A DNA stretch of 64,000 nt from CAWGMT01 sp963823675 (GCA_963823675.1 CAWGMT010000013.1:186001-250000), one strand, 5' to 3'; shown: positions 8,526-17,445, numbered from the stretch's first letter. The notes: a model not told the origin generated them from the letters alone. A program made the numbers and translations.

Positions 8526-8599
8526 CGAGGATGACGGGGCTCGAACCCGCAACCTCCGGCGTGACAGGCCGGTGCTCTAACCAATTGAGCTACATCCCC
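8526..8599 (-). tRNA. tRNA-Asp (GTC)
   Basis: A 74-base cloverleaf on the minus strand. The acceptor stem is GGGGATG paired with CATCCTC (one G-T pair), the D-arm is AGCTCAATTGGTTAGAGC, and the anticodon stem-loop CCGGCCTGTCACGCCGG carries GTC (Asp). The T-arm loop reads TTCGAGC and the discriminator base is G. CCA is not encoded. Its 3' end faces the integrase, so it is the probable attachment site of the island to the left. Confidence 0.93.
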
Positions 8600-8840
8600 A
8601 GAGCGTATCTGCCAAAGGCTTATGGCGATCGATCCGGCGTCGCAAGCTGGTCGATCGATCGGCGAATCAAACGATCACGAAAACCGATTGTATTGGCTCG
8701 ACGCCGGCGCTTCAAGTGCGCCGGCTGGCCCCGTTGCGAAGACCGACGATGGAAGTCGTGGCATCCGGCACCACAACCGTTGCTCGCCGCACGACACCCG
8801 GTTAGTCTAAATGGCCTCCCGCCAGACGGGTCTGATTTCA

Positions 8841-8880
8841 CAACGGACAACGGACAAAGGACAACGGACAACGGACAAAG
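8841..8880. repeat. tandem CGGACAA heptamers
   Basis: Five near-perfect copies of a 7-base unit, (C/A)GGACAA, run in tandem, ending 22 bases before the start of the next gene. Such heptamer arrays occur as dispersed low-complexity repeats in planctomycete intergenic DNA (from memory). No coding role is supported. Confidence 0.7.
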
Positions 8881-8901
8881 TGCCCGAGGAGGGCACGCCA
8901 A

Positions 8902-9858
8902 GTGGAAATCTCCAAGGCCGTGATCACGGCGGCGGGTCGGGGGGCCCGGCAGTACCCCGCCTCCGACACCGTCCAGAAGGTGATGCTCCCCTTGCTCGAC
9001 CGCGACGGGCTTACCAAGCCGGTGCTCCAGATCATTGCCGAGGAAGCACTCGAAAGCGGAATCGAAGAAATCTGCGTGGTCGCCGCGCCGGGCGACGAGG
9101 ACGTGTACCGCCACGACTTTGCCAACTACGCCGCGAACCTGCGCTCGGCTTACAAAGGCATCGATTGGGCCGAAGCCCAGGCGCGCCGCCTGATCGAGCT
9201 TGAACAGCGGTTGACCTTTGCCGTGCAGCCGGAACCTGAAGGATACGGCCACGCGGTCTGGTGCGCCCGGACGTTCGTCGGCGGCGCGCCCTTCCTCCTC
9301 TTGCTCGGGGATCACCTGTACATATCGACCGAGACTCGGCGCTGCGCGCGGCAGTTGATCGACCTGGCCGTCGCCGAACAGTGCGCCGTGTCGGCGGTTC
9401 AGGCCACCCGCGAACATCTGATCCACCAGTACGGAACTCTCACAGGCCGCCGGCTCCCCCAGCATCCCGAGATTTACAGCATCGACGAGATCATCGAGAA
9501 GCCGAACCCGACTCTGGCCGAGCTGCGATTGCAAGTGCCCGGGCTGCACGCCGGGCATTATCTCTGCTTCTTCGGCATGCACGTCTTGACCTCCTCGGTA
9601 TTCGACCTGCTCGACGACCTGGTCGCGCGCAACGTCCGCGAGCTGGGACAGATTCAGCTCACGACCGCACTCAACTTGCTCGCCGGCAAGGAACGGTATC
9701 TCGCACTCGAAACCCGAGGCTCGCGGTTCAATCTGGGGGTCAGGTTTGGGGTCGTCGAGGCCCAGATCGCGCTGGCACTGGCCGGTGCCGATCGCGAGCG
9801 TATGCTGACACTATTGCTCGAATCCGTGCTCCGACTGGAACAACGAGTGGCGCCGTAG
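8902..9858 (+). CDS. GalU-type UTP-glucose-1-P uridylyltransferase
   Basis: A 318-residue sugar-phosphate nucleotidyltransferase, GTG 8902, with GGAGGG nine bases upstream. The N-terminal Rossmann motif AVITAAGRGARQYP is the nucleotide-binding loop of the GalU/RmlA superfamily, although the usual GxGTR is altered to GRGARQ. Further family signs are QKVMLPLLD, EPEGYGHAVWCA (substrate loop), LLLLGDHLY (metal-binding Asp) and IIEKPNP. GalU makes UDP-glucose for glycan synthesis. A sugar kinase/UDPGP gene follows 32 bases downstream on the same strand, so the pair probably activates sugars together. The exact sugar is not certain, and the altered loop leaves room for a different substrate. Confidence 0.78.
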   Translation: MEISKAVITAAGRGARQYPASDTVQKVMLPLLDRDGLTKPVLQIIAEEALESGIEEICVVAAPGDEDVYRHDFANYAANLRSAYKGIDWAEAQARRLIELEQRLTFAVQPEPEGYGHAVWCARTFVGGAPFLLLLGDHLYISTETRRCARQLIDLAVAEQCAVSAVQATREHLIHQYGTLTGRRLPQHPEIYSIDEIIEKPNPTLAELRLQVPGLHAGHYLCFFGMHVLTSSVFDLLDDLVARNVRELGQIQLTTALNLLAGKERYLALETRGSRFNLGVRFGVVEAQIALALAGADRERMLTLLLESVLRLEQRVAP

Positions 9859-9890
9859 GCGGCTTCTCGTGGGCTGTTGACCATCTATCT

Positions 9891-12152
9891 ATGCCGCACT
9901 TAGGCCAGCTTCTGATCGAGGCCATCACCCATTCTGATCCGGGGATCCGCAACCGATCCGTGCGCGATCTGGCGGCGCAGGCCACGGTCGCCGAAAAGCT
10001 CGAGGCCTGCGAGACACTCGAGCGGTTTCGTCGGAATCGCGAGAACCTCTACGAACGGGTTCGCGCCTCTCTCGTTCTGCATGCCATCTATCGCTACGAG
10101 ATAGAGGACAAGCCGCCAATTCGAGACTCGGGATTGATCCCGTTCCACGGCTTCGTGGACTTGATGGAACGGCGCTATGAACAGGCGATCGCGACTTTTC
10201 GGGACGCGATGAAGCGCGACGGCCCGAATGGCGCAGTCTGTAGCGCGCTTGCCCAGGCTTACGAGCAGATTGCCTTTCAGAACCTGGCCGACCAGGTTCG
10301 CAGGTCGGTCCGAAGCTGTCAGGGAAACCGTTGGATGTTCCGGGTCGGCCAGGCCGACGAGCACCCGCTGCGAGTGCATCACTCGCTGCTTGCGCACGAC
10401 CCGGAAACCTCGCTATTTCCCATTCTCACCGAGCGCACCAGCGTGCGGCTCGATCTCTCGCACAGTGGATGGTCCGACATCTTCTTTCTGGGAATGGACT
10501 TTCCCGAAGGAGCACGCGTCCTGAACATCTCGGTCAACCTGGGAGTTCACGGGCGCGACGCGGCGCCCTGCCCACCGATCGAGACGCGGCTGCGGGTGAT
10601 CGACGAGCCGATCCTCCGCCTCTCGAGCATTGATCTAAAGGCGTGCAAGGACGTTGACTGCCTCGAGGAACTGTTCAACTTCGGCAACGACTACCTGGGG
10701 TTGGTCAAGGCGGGCGTGGTCGCCTCGGGGCTGATCCCCCCTGCCCTCGAAGGCACTTCCACGCAGCTTGCCGACCTGCTGGCTCGCGTCGTGCGGCCAG
10801 GGCACGGCCTGGAGATCGTGAGCAGAGTGAACGACATCCCCAAGGGATCGCGACTGGCCGTATCCACGAATCTCCTGGCCTCGCTGATCACGCTCTTGAT
10901 GCGCGCCACGGGCCAGGCTCGCGGGCTCACCGGCCCGCTCCAACCCGACGAGGCCAGGGTTGTGGTTGCCAGGGCCATCCTCGGCGAGTGGCTGGGAGGC
11001 TCGGGAGGAGGCTGGCAAGACTCGGGCGGGATCTTTCCGGGGATCAAGCTGATCCAGGGCGTCCACGCCGCGGAGACCGACCCGGAATGGGGAATCAGCC
11101 GGGGCCGGTTGCTGCCCGCCCACCAACTGCTCGCCAGCGATGCACCGCCTGTGGCCCCGTCTGCCGGAAGCCTTCAGATTCCGTTCGCCGAAGCCCTGGT
11201 GAAGAGCCTGGTCCTGGTCCATGGAGGGATGGCGCAGAACGTCGGACCGATTCTCAACATGGTCACTGCCAAATACTTGCTGAGGGGTCGCGACGAGTGG
11301 CTTGCTCGACTGGAAGCCCTCGAGATCTTCGACGAGATCAAAGCCGCCATCGACGCCGGCGACGTGCGCGCCCTGGGCAAGTGTACGACTCGCAACTGGG
11401 AGGGCCCGCTCAAGCGCATCATTCCCTGGGTGACCAACGATTTCACGGAGTCGATCATTCGCGAAGCCAGGACGGCGCTCGGCGCCGACTTCTGGGGGTT
11501 CCTGATGCTCGGCGGCATGTCGGGGGGCGGGATGGCGTTCTTTGTCGCTCCCGAGCGCCACGACGAGTTCCAGGACCAGATCGCCGAGATCATGCGCCGG
11601 GTCAAGTCAACGCTCGATGACGCGCTCCCCTTCGCGATGGAGCCGGTCGTCTACGACTTCGGCATCAACCGCCACGGCACGCTGGCGAGTTTCGAATCGG
11701 GTGCCACGGCCATGATGCCCGCGCTCTATTATTCGCTGCAGGTCCCGCGCATGATCGCCACGGACAGAGCGGCGCTCGAGTCTCATCGCCGCGCCGACGT
11801 CAACCATTTCGCCAATCGCTGCACGGAGACCGGAGAGCTCGTCCATCTGCTTCGCGTCACGATCAACCACCTCTTTCCCGTCGCGCATTCCGCCGCCGAC
11901 TCCTCGACCGCACTTTGGGATGCGGAAGCCGAAGCGATCCGGCGCGACAACGGGTTCGATCGCGTGCAGCACGAACAACTCCGCGACGACCTCCAGCGCG
12001 GCCGGATCGGCCTGGCGCGAAACCGGCTGCCGGTCAACCTTGAGGTTTGTGACGTCAACGACTCCGAGCTGATCGGAGCCGCGTGCCCGTGGCCGGCCGA
12101 CGCGATCCGACGCGGCGAGTCGGCGCTTTGCGCGGCGAGCTCGCCGTCGTGA
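9891..12152 (+). CDS. GHMP sugar kinase (fucokinase-like), N-terminal part of fusion
   Basis: From ATG 9891, about 750 residues. Residues 1-150 are helical with no known motif. Then comes a GHMP-kinase region like the kinase half of L-fucokinase proteins: HSGWSDIFFLGMDFPEGARV, the ATP-loop equivalent PKGSRLAVSTNLLASL and the third motif LGGMSGGGMAF. It would phosphorylate a free sugar at C1. The frame ends at 12152, just as a UDPGP-type domain opens in the next frame. Around 12128, adding one base gives a continuous reading ESAL-x-RGELAVVTLGAG, so I regard this and the next entry as one gene of about 1125 residues, split by a real or artefactual frameshift. Confidence 0.72.
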   Translation: MPHLGQLLIEAITHSDPGIRNRSVRDLAAQATVAEKLEACETLERFRRNRENLYERVRASLVLHAIYRYEIEDKPPIRDSGLIPFHGFVDLMERRYEQAIATFRDAMKRDGPNGAVCSALAQAYEQIAFQNLADQVRRSVRSCQGNRWMFRVGQADEHPLRVHHSLLAHDPETSLFPILTERTSVRLDLSHSGWSDIFFLGMDFPEGARVLNISVNLGVHGRDAAPCPPIETRLRVIDEPILRLSSIDLKACKDVDCLEELFNFGNDYLGLVKAGVVASGLIPPALEGTSTQLADLLARVVRPGHGLEIVSRVNDIPKGSRLAVSTNLLASLITLLMRATGQARGLTGPLQPDEARVVVARAILGEWLGGSGGGWQDSGGIFPGIKLIQGVHAAETDPEWGISRGRLLPAHQLLASDAPPVAPSAGSLQIPFAEALVKSLVLVHGGMAQNVGPILNMVTAKYLLRGRDEWLARLEALEIFDEIKAAIDAGDVRALGKCTTRNWEGPLKRIIPWVTNDFTESIIREARTALGADFWGFLMLGGMSGGGMAFFVAPERHDEFQDQIAEIMRRVKSTLDDALPFAMEPVVYDFGINRHGTLASFESGATAMMPALYYSLQVPRMIATDRAALESHRRADVNHFANRCTETGELVHLLRVTINHLFPVAHSAADSSTALWDAEAEAIRRDNGFDRVQHEQLRDDLQRGRIGLARNRLPVNLEVCDVNDSELIGAACPWPADAIRRGESALCAASSPS

Positions 12153-13270
12153 CGCTTGGAGCCGGAGTCGGCAGCCGCTGGACGACCGGCGCCGGGGTGG
12201 TCAAGGCAGTCAACCCGTTCGTCCAGCTTGCGGGGCGGCATCGCAGCTTTCTGGAAATCCACCTCGCCAAGACCCGCCGCGTCGCGCGACGTTTGGGATC
12301 GCCGGTTCCCCACATCGTCACAACCAGCTATCTGACCCACAGCGCGATCGAGCGGCACCTGCGGGCGACCGACAACTACGGGCACGACGGCCCGGTCTAT
12401 CTTTCGCGAGGCCAGTCGATCGGGCAGCGCCTGATCCCCATGACCCGCGACCTCACTTTCCTCTGGGAAGAAACCAGTCACGAAACCCTCGACGAGAACA
12501 AGCAGAAGGTTCGCGACGCCGTGCGGCAGGCGATTCTCGGCTGGGCCAGGAGCCAGGGAGAAGGGAGCGACTACACCGACAACGTGCCGATCCAGCGGTT
12601 CAACCCGCCGGGCCATTTCTATGAAGTCCCCAATCTGCTCCGCAACGGACTGCTCGCCCGGTTGCTGAACCAGTACCCCAACTTGAAATGGCTCCTGGTG
12701 CACAACATCGACACGCTGGGCGCGAGCATCGAGCCGGGAGTCCTCGGGCTGGTCGCCCGATCGGGCGCGGCCTTCGCTTTCGAGGTCATACCCCGGCGAA
12801 TCGAGGACCGGGGGGGCGGTCTCGCCAGGGTGGCCGGCCGGCTTCGGCTGCTCGAAGGTCTGGCCCAGCCGCGCGAAGATACCGAGTTCAAACTGCGGTA
12901 CTACAACACGCTGACGACCTGGGTCAGGATCGACGGCTTGCTCGATGCCTTTCAGATCACGCGCGACGACCTCGAACGCGATCCCGCCAAGGTCGCCGCC
13001 GGCGTGAGGGCCGTGGCATCCCGGGTTCCGACTTATGTCACGATCAAGGAAGTCAAGAGGCGCTGGGGACACGGCCAGGAGGACGTCTATCCCGTCACCC
13101 AGTTCGAGAAACTCTGGGGTGATCTCAGCTCGCTTTCCGACTTGAACTGCGCGTTTCTGGCGGTCGACCGCAGCCGCGGCCAGCAGCTCAAGGACGCCGC
13201 GCAACTCGATGGTTGGGCCAGTGACGGCAGCATGGAATACGTGCAATCATTGTGTGAGTTCGCGCGGTAG
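12083..13270 (+). CDS. UDPGP-family pyrophosphorylase, C-terminal part of fusion
   Basis: The coding sense begins near 12130 (RGELAVVTLGAGVGSRWTTG), where GxGxGSR is the UTP-binding loop of UDPGP/AGX-type uridylyltransferases. Later landmarks are NPPGHFYEVPNLL, WLLVHNIDTLGA (metal/substrate site) and VIPRRIEDRGG. The ~380 residues form a complete nucleotidyltransferase core. Upstream codons to 12083 are only the out-of-frame tail of the kinase gene. A kinase plus pyrophosphorylase on one chain is the logic of Fkp/FKGP salvage enzymes, but in Bacteroides Fkp the pyrophosphorylase is N-terminal; here the order is reversed. The product would be a UDP-sugar (inference). Confidence 0.75.
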   Translation: MPVAGRRDPTRRVGALRGELAVVTLGAGVGSRWTTGAGVVKAVNPFVQLAGRHRSFLEIHLAKTRRVARRLGSPVPHIVTTSYLTHSAIERHLRATDNYGHDGPVYLSRGQSIGQRLIPMTRDLTFLWEETSHETLDENKQKVRDAVRQAILGWARSQGEGSDYTDNVPIQRFNPPGHFYEVPNLLRNGLLARLLNQYPNLKWLLVHNIDTLGASIEPGVLGLVARSGAAFAFEVIPRRIEDRGGGLARVAGRLRLLEGLAQPREDTEFKLRYYNTLTTWVRIDGLLDAFQITRDDLERDPAKVAAGVRAVASRVPTYVTIKEVKRRWGHGQEDVYPVTQFEKLWGDLSSLSDLNCAFLAVDRSRGQQLKDAAQLDGWASDGSMEYVQSLCEFAR

Positions 13271-13289
13271 CCCGAGCATGACGAGTTGA

Positions 13290-13631
13290 TCAGACTTGGT
13301 CCCCGTTTCCTCGCTTTTTCTCGAGTGCCTCGATCCGCTCGCTCAAGAAGAGATCCATCGCACCGCCCGCCGCCGAGTGATAGACGACCACGCGCATCGC
13401 GAAGGAACACGAGATCAGGAACACTCCGAACAAGGCACTTAGCACACTCGCACGATCGAACTCCTTCATCAGAATCAGCGGTAATAGAAGGAGGAGGCCG
13501 AAGATGGCCCAAAAGCCGTGCATGTACCAGGCCCATTTGGGGTAGCCGTACGGACGGACGCCCACCTTGGGGTAGTTCTTCAACTGCTTCGTGAACTGAC
13601 TCGCTCTCTGCTGGAATTCGGCTTCGGTCAT
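13290..13631 (-). CDS. two-helix membrane protein
   Basis: A 113-residue protein; start ATG 13631 (MTEAEFQQRASQF) is preferred because GGAGG lies seven bases upstream, while the longer frame lacks a ribosome site. Two hydrophobic segments are visible: WYMHGFWAIFGLLLLLPLIL (~40-60) and SVLSALFGVFLISCSFAM (~68-85). They are flanked by a soluble helical N-terminus and a charged C-terminal helix (LSERIEALEKKRG). It is convergent with the UDPGP gene (20-base gap). It probably sits in the inner membrane; function unknown. Confidence 0.65.
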   Translation of the reverse strand: MTEAEFQQRASQFTKQLKNYPKVGVRPYGYPKWAWYMHGFWAIFGLLLLLPLILMKEFDRASVLSALFGVFLISCSFAMRVVVYHSAAGGAMDLFLSERIEALEKKRGNGDQV

Positions 13632-13708
13632 TGTTAACCTCCGCTTCGGGGACACGATCGCTGGATCTCCACGATGCAAAGGATTGAACTCCACAGGTCA
13701 GCGTGGAT

Positions 13709-14821
13709 TCAACCCGCGCACAAGCCCGCCAGGTCGCGGATCGCAGCATGCGCAACGGGTGCCGGGCACGACCAGACCAAGAAAAAGAGCGCTTGTCGCG
13801 CCCAGCGCTGGGCGGGCTCGGTCCGTAAGAAACCGGTGCCCTTACTGGCCGTCAGATAGGCCTGGGTCGCACGCAGGACCAGGGAATTGGCCTGGGTACG
13901 AAGCTGACTGGCCGAGCCGGCGTCGGGCGCCCCGCACGCGAGCGCCATGAGCGCTTGCCACGACGATCGCCAGTGATCGCACAGGAGCTCCACCGGCTCG
14001 GTCAGCTCGCTCTGCGCCGGGGCCAGCTTCACGATCGCCTCCAGTGCGGCCCGCGCCTGGCCGAGCGCCAGCGCCGATGTCTCCAGTCCGGCCGTTCCGA
14101 CCGCGCCGGGCTGAGACGACAGATCGGCGGCGGGGCCTGCCAGCAGGTCGGAAACGTCCACCTCCACGCCGTCCAGAGCGACTTCCGCCGTGCAGGATGC
14201 CTGAAGCGCTGCCAGCGGAAAAGGTGGTCGCACGAACACACCCGGCCGGTCTGCCGGCAAGGCGATAAACATCTGGCGCCGATCATCGAGTACGGCGCCT
14301 GTCACGAACAGGCCGGCCGGAAGGGCGGCCGTCACCCAGGGCATCGCTCCATCGAGGCGGAACCGCCCGGGCGCGATTTCCAGAGCCTTGACTCCCACCC
14401 GGCGCGAGGTCGTCAGGTGGGAGATGCCGACCGTGACGAACGCATTGCCCTGCCCGACGGCGCGAAGCCAGCGATCCGAGGTTTCGCGGTCGGCGGCGGC
14501 CGCCAACCGCCGAACGGCGGCGTCATGTTGCGAGAGAATGAAGACAGCCGTCAGACTGGCTCCGGCCAGTTGCGCGTAGCGCTGGACAAGCAACGCTCGA
14601 GCACAGGCCTGCCCGCCATATTCCCGAGGAAGCGACCATGTTGGCGCGGCGGCGCCCTTGAGCAGATTCCAGAGCGTTTCCGGCCAGGTTCCGGCCAGAT
14701 CGGCTGGCCCGTCCTCGTCCGCAAGGCGAGCGCTCAAGTTCGCGATCGAATCGGCATCCGCATCGTGCTCGGTCCACTCCAGCTTCGCCAGCAGACTGTC
14801 ACTCATGAACTTCTCGATCAC
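13709..14821 (-). CDS. acyl-CoA dehydrogenase family protein
   Basis: A 370-residue flavoprotein-type acyl-CoA dehydrogenase. An N-terminal helical domain (PREYGGQACARALLVQRYAQ) is followed by the beta domain (FVTVGISHLTTSRR, then RLDGAMPWVTAALPAG) and a C-terminal helical bundle (LALGQARAALEAIV). The start is GTG 14821 or ATG 14806; neither has a strong ribosome site. The usual catalytic Glu of beta-oxidation enzymes cannot be placed with confidence, so the substrate is unknown. It may act in lipid or amino-acid breakdown. It is followed at a distance of 77 bases by a small membrane protein. Confidence 0.75.
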   Translation of the reverse strand: MIEKFMSDSLLAKLEWTEHDADADSIANLSARLADEDGPADLAGTWPETLWNLLKGAAAPTWSLPREYGGQACARALLVQRYAQLAGASLTAVFILSQHDAAVRRLAAAADRETSDRWLRAVGQGNAFVTVGISHLTTSRRVGVKALEIAPGRFRLDGAMPWVTAALPAGLFVTGAVLDDRRQMFIALPADRPGVFVRPPFPLAALQASCTAEVALDGVEVDVSDLLAGPAADLSSQPGAVGTAGLETSALALGQARAALEAIVKLAPAQSELTEPVELLCDHWRSSWQALMALACGAPDAGSASQLRTQANSLVLRATQAYLTASKGTGFLRTEPAQRWARQALFFLVWSCPAPVAHAAIRDLAGLCAG

Positions 14822-14958
14822 GACAAGGCGGATCAGGTTCTAAATGGCCGTGCACGATTCGGGGAGGGCGAACCTCCGTGTGAGCCGGTTGTTTGCCTGG
14901 CTCGGACGGAGCCTCGCCCTCCCAGGAGCCTCGCCCTTCCAGGATCACGAAACCCCAT

Positions 14959-15453
14959 TTAGGAGGCGAGGTCGGCCTCGGAAAGCACGTCGAAACCCAT
15001 ATTATGCAAGCTGCCGCTGGCTTGTTCCATATTATCGATATGCATGGCCACGGCCGACCGGCCTCGCGGATGCACGATCAAGGGGTAGGCGTAGTGGATG
15101 TTGATCTCGGCTTGCAGCAAGGCCAGGCAAAGGTCCGCAAGCGACTGCGGACCGGCGGGAAGCTCCGCGACCAGCAGTTCATTTTCGGCGAACGCGTGTT
15201 TGTTCAGCGAGAGGATCTCGCGGCCTTGCTCGGAATGGCTCAAGATGAGGCGCAGGATCGAGCAGTCCGCCGAGTCGGATATGGTCAGCCCCAGGATTCT
15301 CACCTTGGAGCCGTGAAACGCACGCAGTACTTCCAGCAACTGGCCAACTCGGTTCTCCAGGAAAACCGAGAACTGGGTGATGGACGGCCAGCTCCGGCCA
15401 TGCAGGGTTTCGAGTTCGACCTCGCTGCCGCCGTCTTCCTCGCCGAAACTCAT
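14959..15453 (-). CDS. tandem ACT-domain regulatory protein
   Basis: A 164-residue protein with two ACT-like beta-alpha-beta units: SITQFSVFLENRVGQLLEVL (residues ~24-43) with SKVRILGLTI, and ENELLVAELPAGPQSLADL with INIHYAYPLIV and RSAVAMHIDNMEQA. ACT modules bind amino acids and regulate biosynthetic enzymes, as in IlvN-like subunits, but no enzyme gene for it to regulate lies next to it. It lacks the C-terminal part of IlvN, so I call it only an ACT protein. Soluble, cytoplasmic; ligand unknown. Confidence 0.72.
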   Translation of the reverse strand: MSFGEEDGGSEVELETLHGRSWPSITQFSVFLENRVGQLLEVLRAFHGSKVRILGLTISDSADCSILRLILSHSEQGREILSLNKHAFAENELLVAELPAGPQSLADLCLALLQAEINIHYAYPLIVHPRGRSAVAMHIDNMEQASGSLHNMGFDVLSEADLAS

Positions 15454-15939
15454 GAGGGCCCTCGGGGTACTCGGTCAGCCACGGCAGATCCCGATGCGTT
15501 TAACGTCGCAGGCCCTTAAGTTTAAATCCCTCAACACACTCTGGTCAACAGAACCTGCCGCGGCAAGTTTCGCCCGCCTGGTGCGACCGGCGATACTCGG
15601 TTCATGCAACGATGCGACCACTACCTGACTCGGACCGCAGAATCATGTATGCTGTAAATTGGTTCTCGTCGGCTTTTCCCGCCAGTTTTTGTTCGATCGC
15701 GGCCAATTCGACCGATGCCGGGCGGACCTGAAGCCGAAAATGAAGAAGTGGTGTGTTCGAAATAGGGAATAGGGAAGTGCTCGGCGGCGTCTTCCAAAGT
15801 ATGGCAGAATAGTCGGTGGCGGGAGCGCGCTTCGTGGGAATCGAATCATCTCTGGAAGCTTTTGGATGAGACTCGGCCCCGGGGGGAATGCGTCGGTCGT
15901 CCCTTCGGCTGTGGCTGGGTCCGGAAAGGTTATAGCGCG
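15454..15939. other. intergenic region with short repeats
   Basis: About 490 bases between divergent genes. It includes AATAGGGAATAGGGAA (near 15758), a low-complexity dispersed-type repeat, and a minus-strand open stretch ending at 15602 that translates to a plausible but unrecognised C-terminus (ELAAIEQKLAGKADENQ). The latter could be a gene remnant fused to repeat DNA; I do not call a gene. Confidence 0.35.
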
Positions 15940-17328
15940 ATGTTGTGGCGACACCATTGCCTGGTCCGGGCTTGCCTGGCATCGGGCCTTGTCGTTGGGT
16001 TGATGTTCATCGGCGGCTCGTTTGCCGCCGCCCAGACCAAAGATACAACTGCGTTCGCGCCTGAGCCTTCCGCGCCTCCGGTGGACGTGCCGACGGCGAC
16101 CGTTGACCTCCTGGAGGCGGGAAGAGCCGGCGATCTGAACGTGGTCGCGAAAGGCCAAGGCCAGGACCGCGTCCATCTGACGCTGCACAACCGTTCGACG
16201 CGCAGGCTCAACGTGGTGATTCCTCCCGGGTTGGTAGCGGCGAGCGCCGTGGGCCAGGGGGGAGCCGGCGGCGGCCGCGGCGGCGGGTTCCAGAGCATGG
16301 GGCTCGGCTCGGTGTCCAATCGTGAGGGAGCCTTCGGCGAGTTCCGCGGGACGGACGCCCCGCCACCGGGGCTGCAATCGATCGCCGCGACCGAGGCAGC
16401 GTTTTCCCGTCACGTGGCCGTTCCCGTCGGTGAAACGATCGAATTGTCGATCCCGGCCGTGTGTCTTAATTATGGCGTTACCAGCCCGACACCCCGCGAT
16501 ACGTTCAAATTGATGGACGTCGCCGACTACAGCATCAGTCCCCGCGTTCGCAAAGCCCTGCGCAGTCTTGCCACATACGGAACCAGTCAGGGAGTCGCCC
16601 AGGCGGTCATGTGGCATGTCTGCAATGACCTGTCGTTCGACGAAATGGCTTTGCAGGCAGGCAAGGTCATGAATCTCCAGCAAGTCGCGCTGGCCGCCCG
16701 ATTCGTGGCCGAGCTCGACGCTTCGGGAACCGAAGAGCTGGTCGATGCCGCCGCCCTGAGCCGTAACCGGATCTTCGTGCAGGTTCTGGGCGAAGGCCCG
16801 CTCGGAGCGGATGCTCGGCGACTGAGCCGCCAGCTTGATGGCGTGCTGCTTTTGGGCATGCCGATCCAGTTGGTCGACTCCGATCAACCACCCGCGAGCG
16901 GCGCTCCCTCCCTCTATCTGAGAGTCATCCTCACCGATTCGAAGACCGGCGAGACAAGCGGGCGGATCTTGGCCAGCTCGTGCTCCGAGCCCAATGCATG
17001 GCTCCCGCTGGGCAAAGCTGCCTTCCGTGACCCGTCGTCGGTCGCCGTGCTGGACGGCGCCGGCCTGGCCAGAGCCATCGACCGGGCGGTCGCCGGTGCG
17101 TTCGTGACGGTCAAGCCCGCGCGGCGCTCGGTGGGAAGCACCACGCTGCGGGTTGAAAACCGGCTCCCCTTCACCGTCACTGGTCTGACCGTCAAGGCGG
17201 GCACCTCGTCGGGTTCCCCGGCCGTTCCCTTCCAGGGCGTCGGCGTGGCTCCCAATCGCTGGGTGCTCCTGCCGATCCAGGCGGCAACCGCCTCGCTGGT
17301 CGAACGGGTCGAAGCCAATGGTCTGTGA
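15940..17328 (+). CDS. secreted hypothetical protein
   Basis: ATG 15940 is chosen (GGAAAGG upstream; the following residues form a signal peptide): MLWRHHCLVRACLASGLVVG and then a hydrophobic run ending AAAQTKD, a likely signal peptidase I site. The ~462-residue protein has an immunoglobulin-like beta region (VHLTLHNRSTRRLNVVIPPG), a Gly-rich linker (near residues 108-115), a middle helical part and a beta-rich C-terminus (STTLRVENRLPFTVTGLTVK). No catalytic motif. Probably periplasmic or exported; function unknown. Confidence 0.65.
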   Translation: MLWRHHCLVRACLASGLVVGLMFIGGSFAAAQTKDTTAFAPEPSAPPVDVPTATVDLLEAGRAGDLNVVAKGQGQDRVHLTLHNRSTRRLNVVIPPGLVAASAVGQGGAGGGRGGGFQSMGLGSVSNREGAFGEFRGTDAPPPGLQSIAATEAAFSRHVAVPVGETIELSIPAVCLNYGVTSPTPRDTFKLMDVADYSISPRVRKALRSLATYGTSQGVAQAVMWHVCNDLSFDEMALQAGKVMNLQQVALAARFVAELDASGTEELVDAAALSRNRIFVQVLGEGPLGADARRLSRQLDGVLLLGMPIQLVDSDQPPASGAPSLYLRVILTDSKTGETSGRILASSCSEPNAWLPLGKAAFRDPSSVAVLDGAGLARAIDRAVAGAFVTVKPARRSVGSTTLRVENRLPFTVTGLTVKAGTSSGSPAVPFQGVGVAPNRWVLLPIQAATASLVERVEANGL

Positions 17329-17399
17329 GCAACCAAGAGCCCATGATGCCTTGCCACGGTGCGGCGGCAACCGATAGGATGGCTAGTTGATTCCTTCGA

Positions 17400-17430
17400 C
17401 TTCGGATGCGAGCCGTGGTCGCATCCGAAG
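17400..17430. terminator. perfect 12-bp hairpin
   Basis: CTTCGGATGCGA and TCGCATCCGAAG are exact complements around a 7-base loop, between the stop of the secreted protein gene and the acylphosphatase start. The stem is strong enough to be a transcription terminator or mRNA-stabilising structure, but there is no T run after it, so intrinsic termination is uncertain. Confidence 0.4.
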
Positions 17431-17445
17431 GTTCCTGTACGGGCA

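Noticed and set aside
8620..9582. Long minus-strand open frame (320 codons)
   Set aside because: It lies opposite the GalU-type gene and its 5' part is translated heptamer repeat; no domain, typical antisense shadow of a high-GC gene.
12083..12152. Programmed frameshifting joining kinase and UDPGP
   Set aside because: No slippery heptamer or downstream structure typical of programmed shifts; many unrelated genes in the window show similar breaks.
11783..13246. 487-codon minus-strand open frame
   Set aside because: Antisense to the kinase-UDPGP gene, no domain; the plus strand has clear enzyme motifs.
15643..17370. 575-codon minus-strand open frame
   Set aside because: Opposite the secreted protein gene, which has a ribosome site and signal peptide; the minus translation is His/Gln/Arg-rich without motifs.
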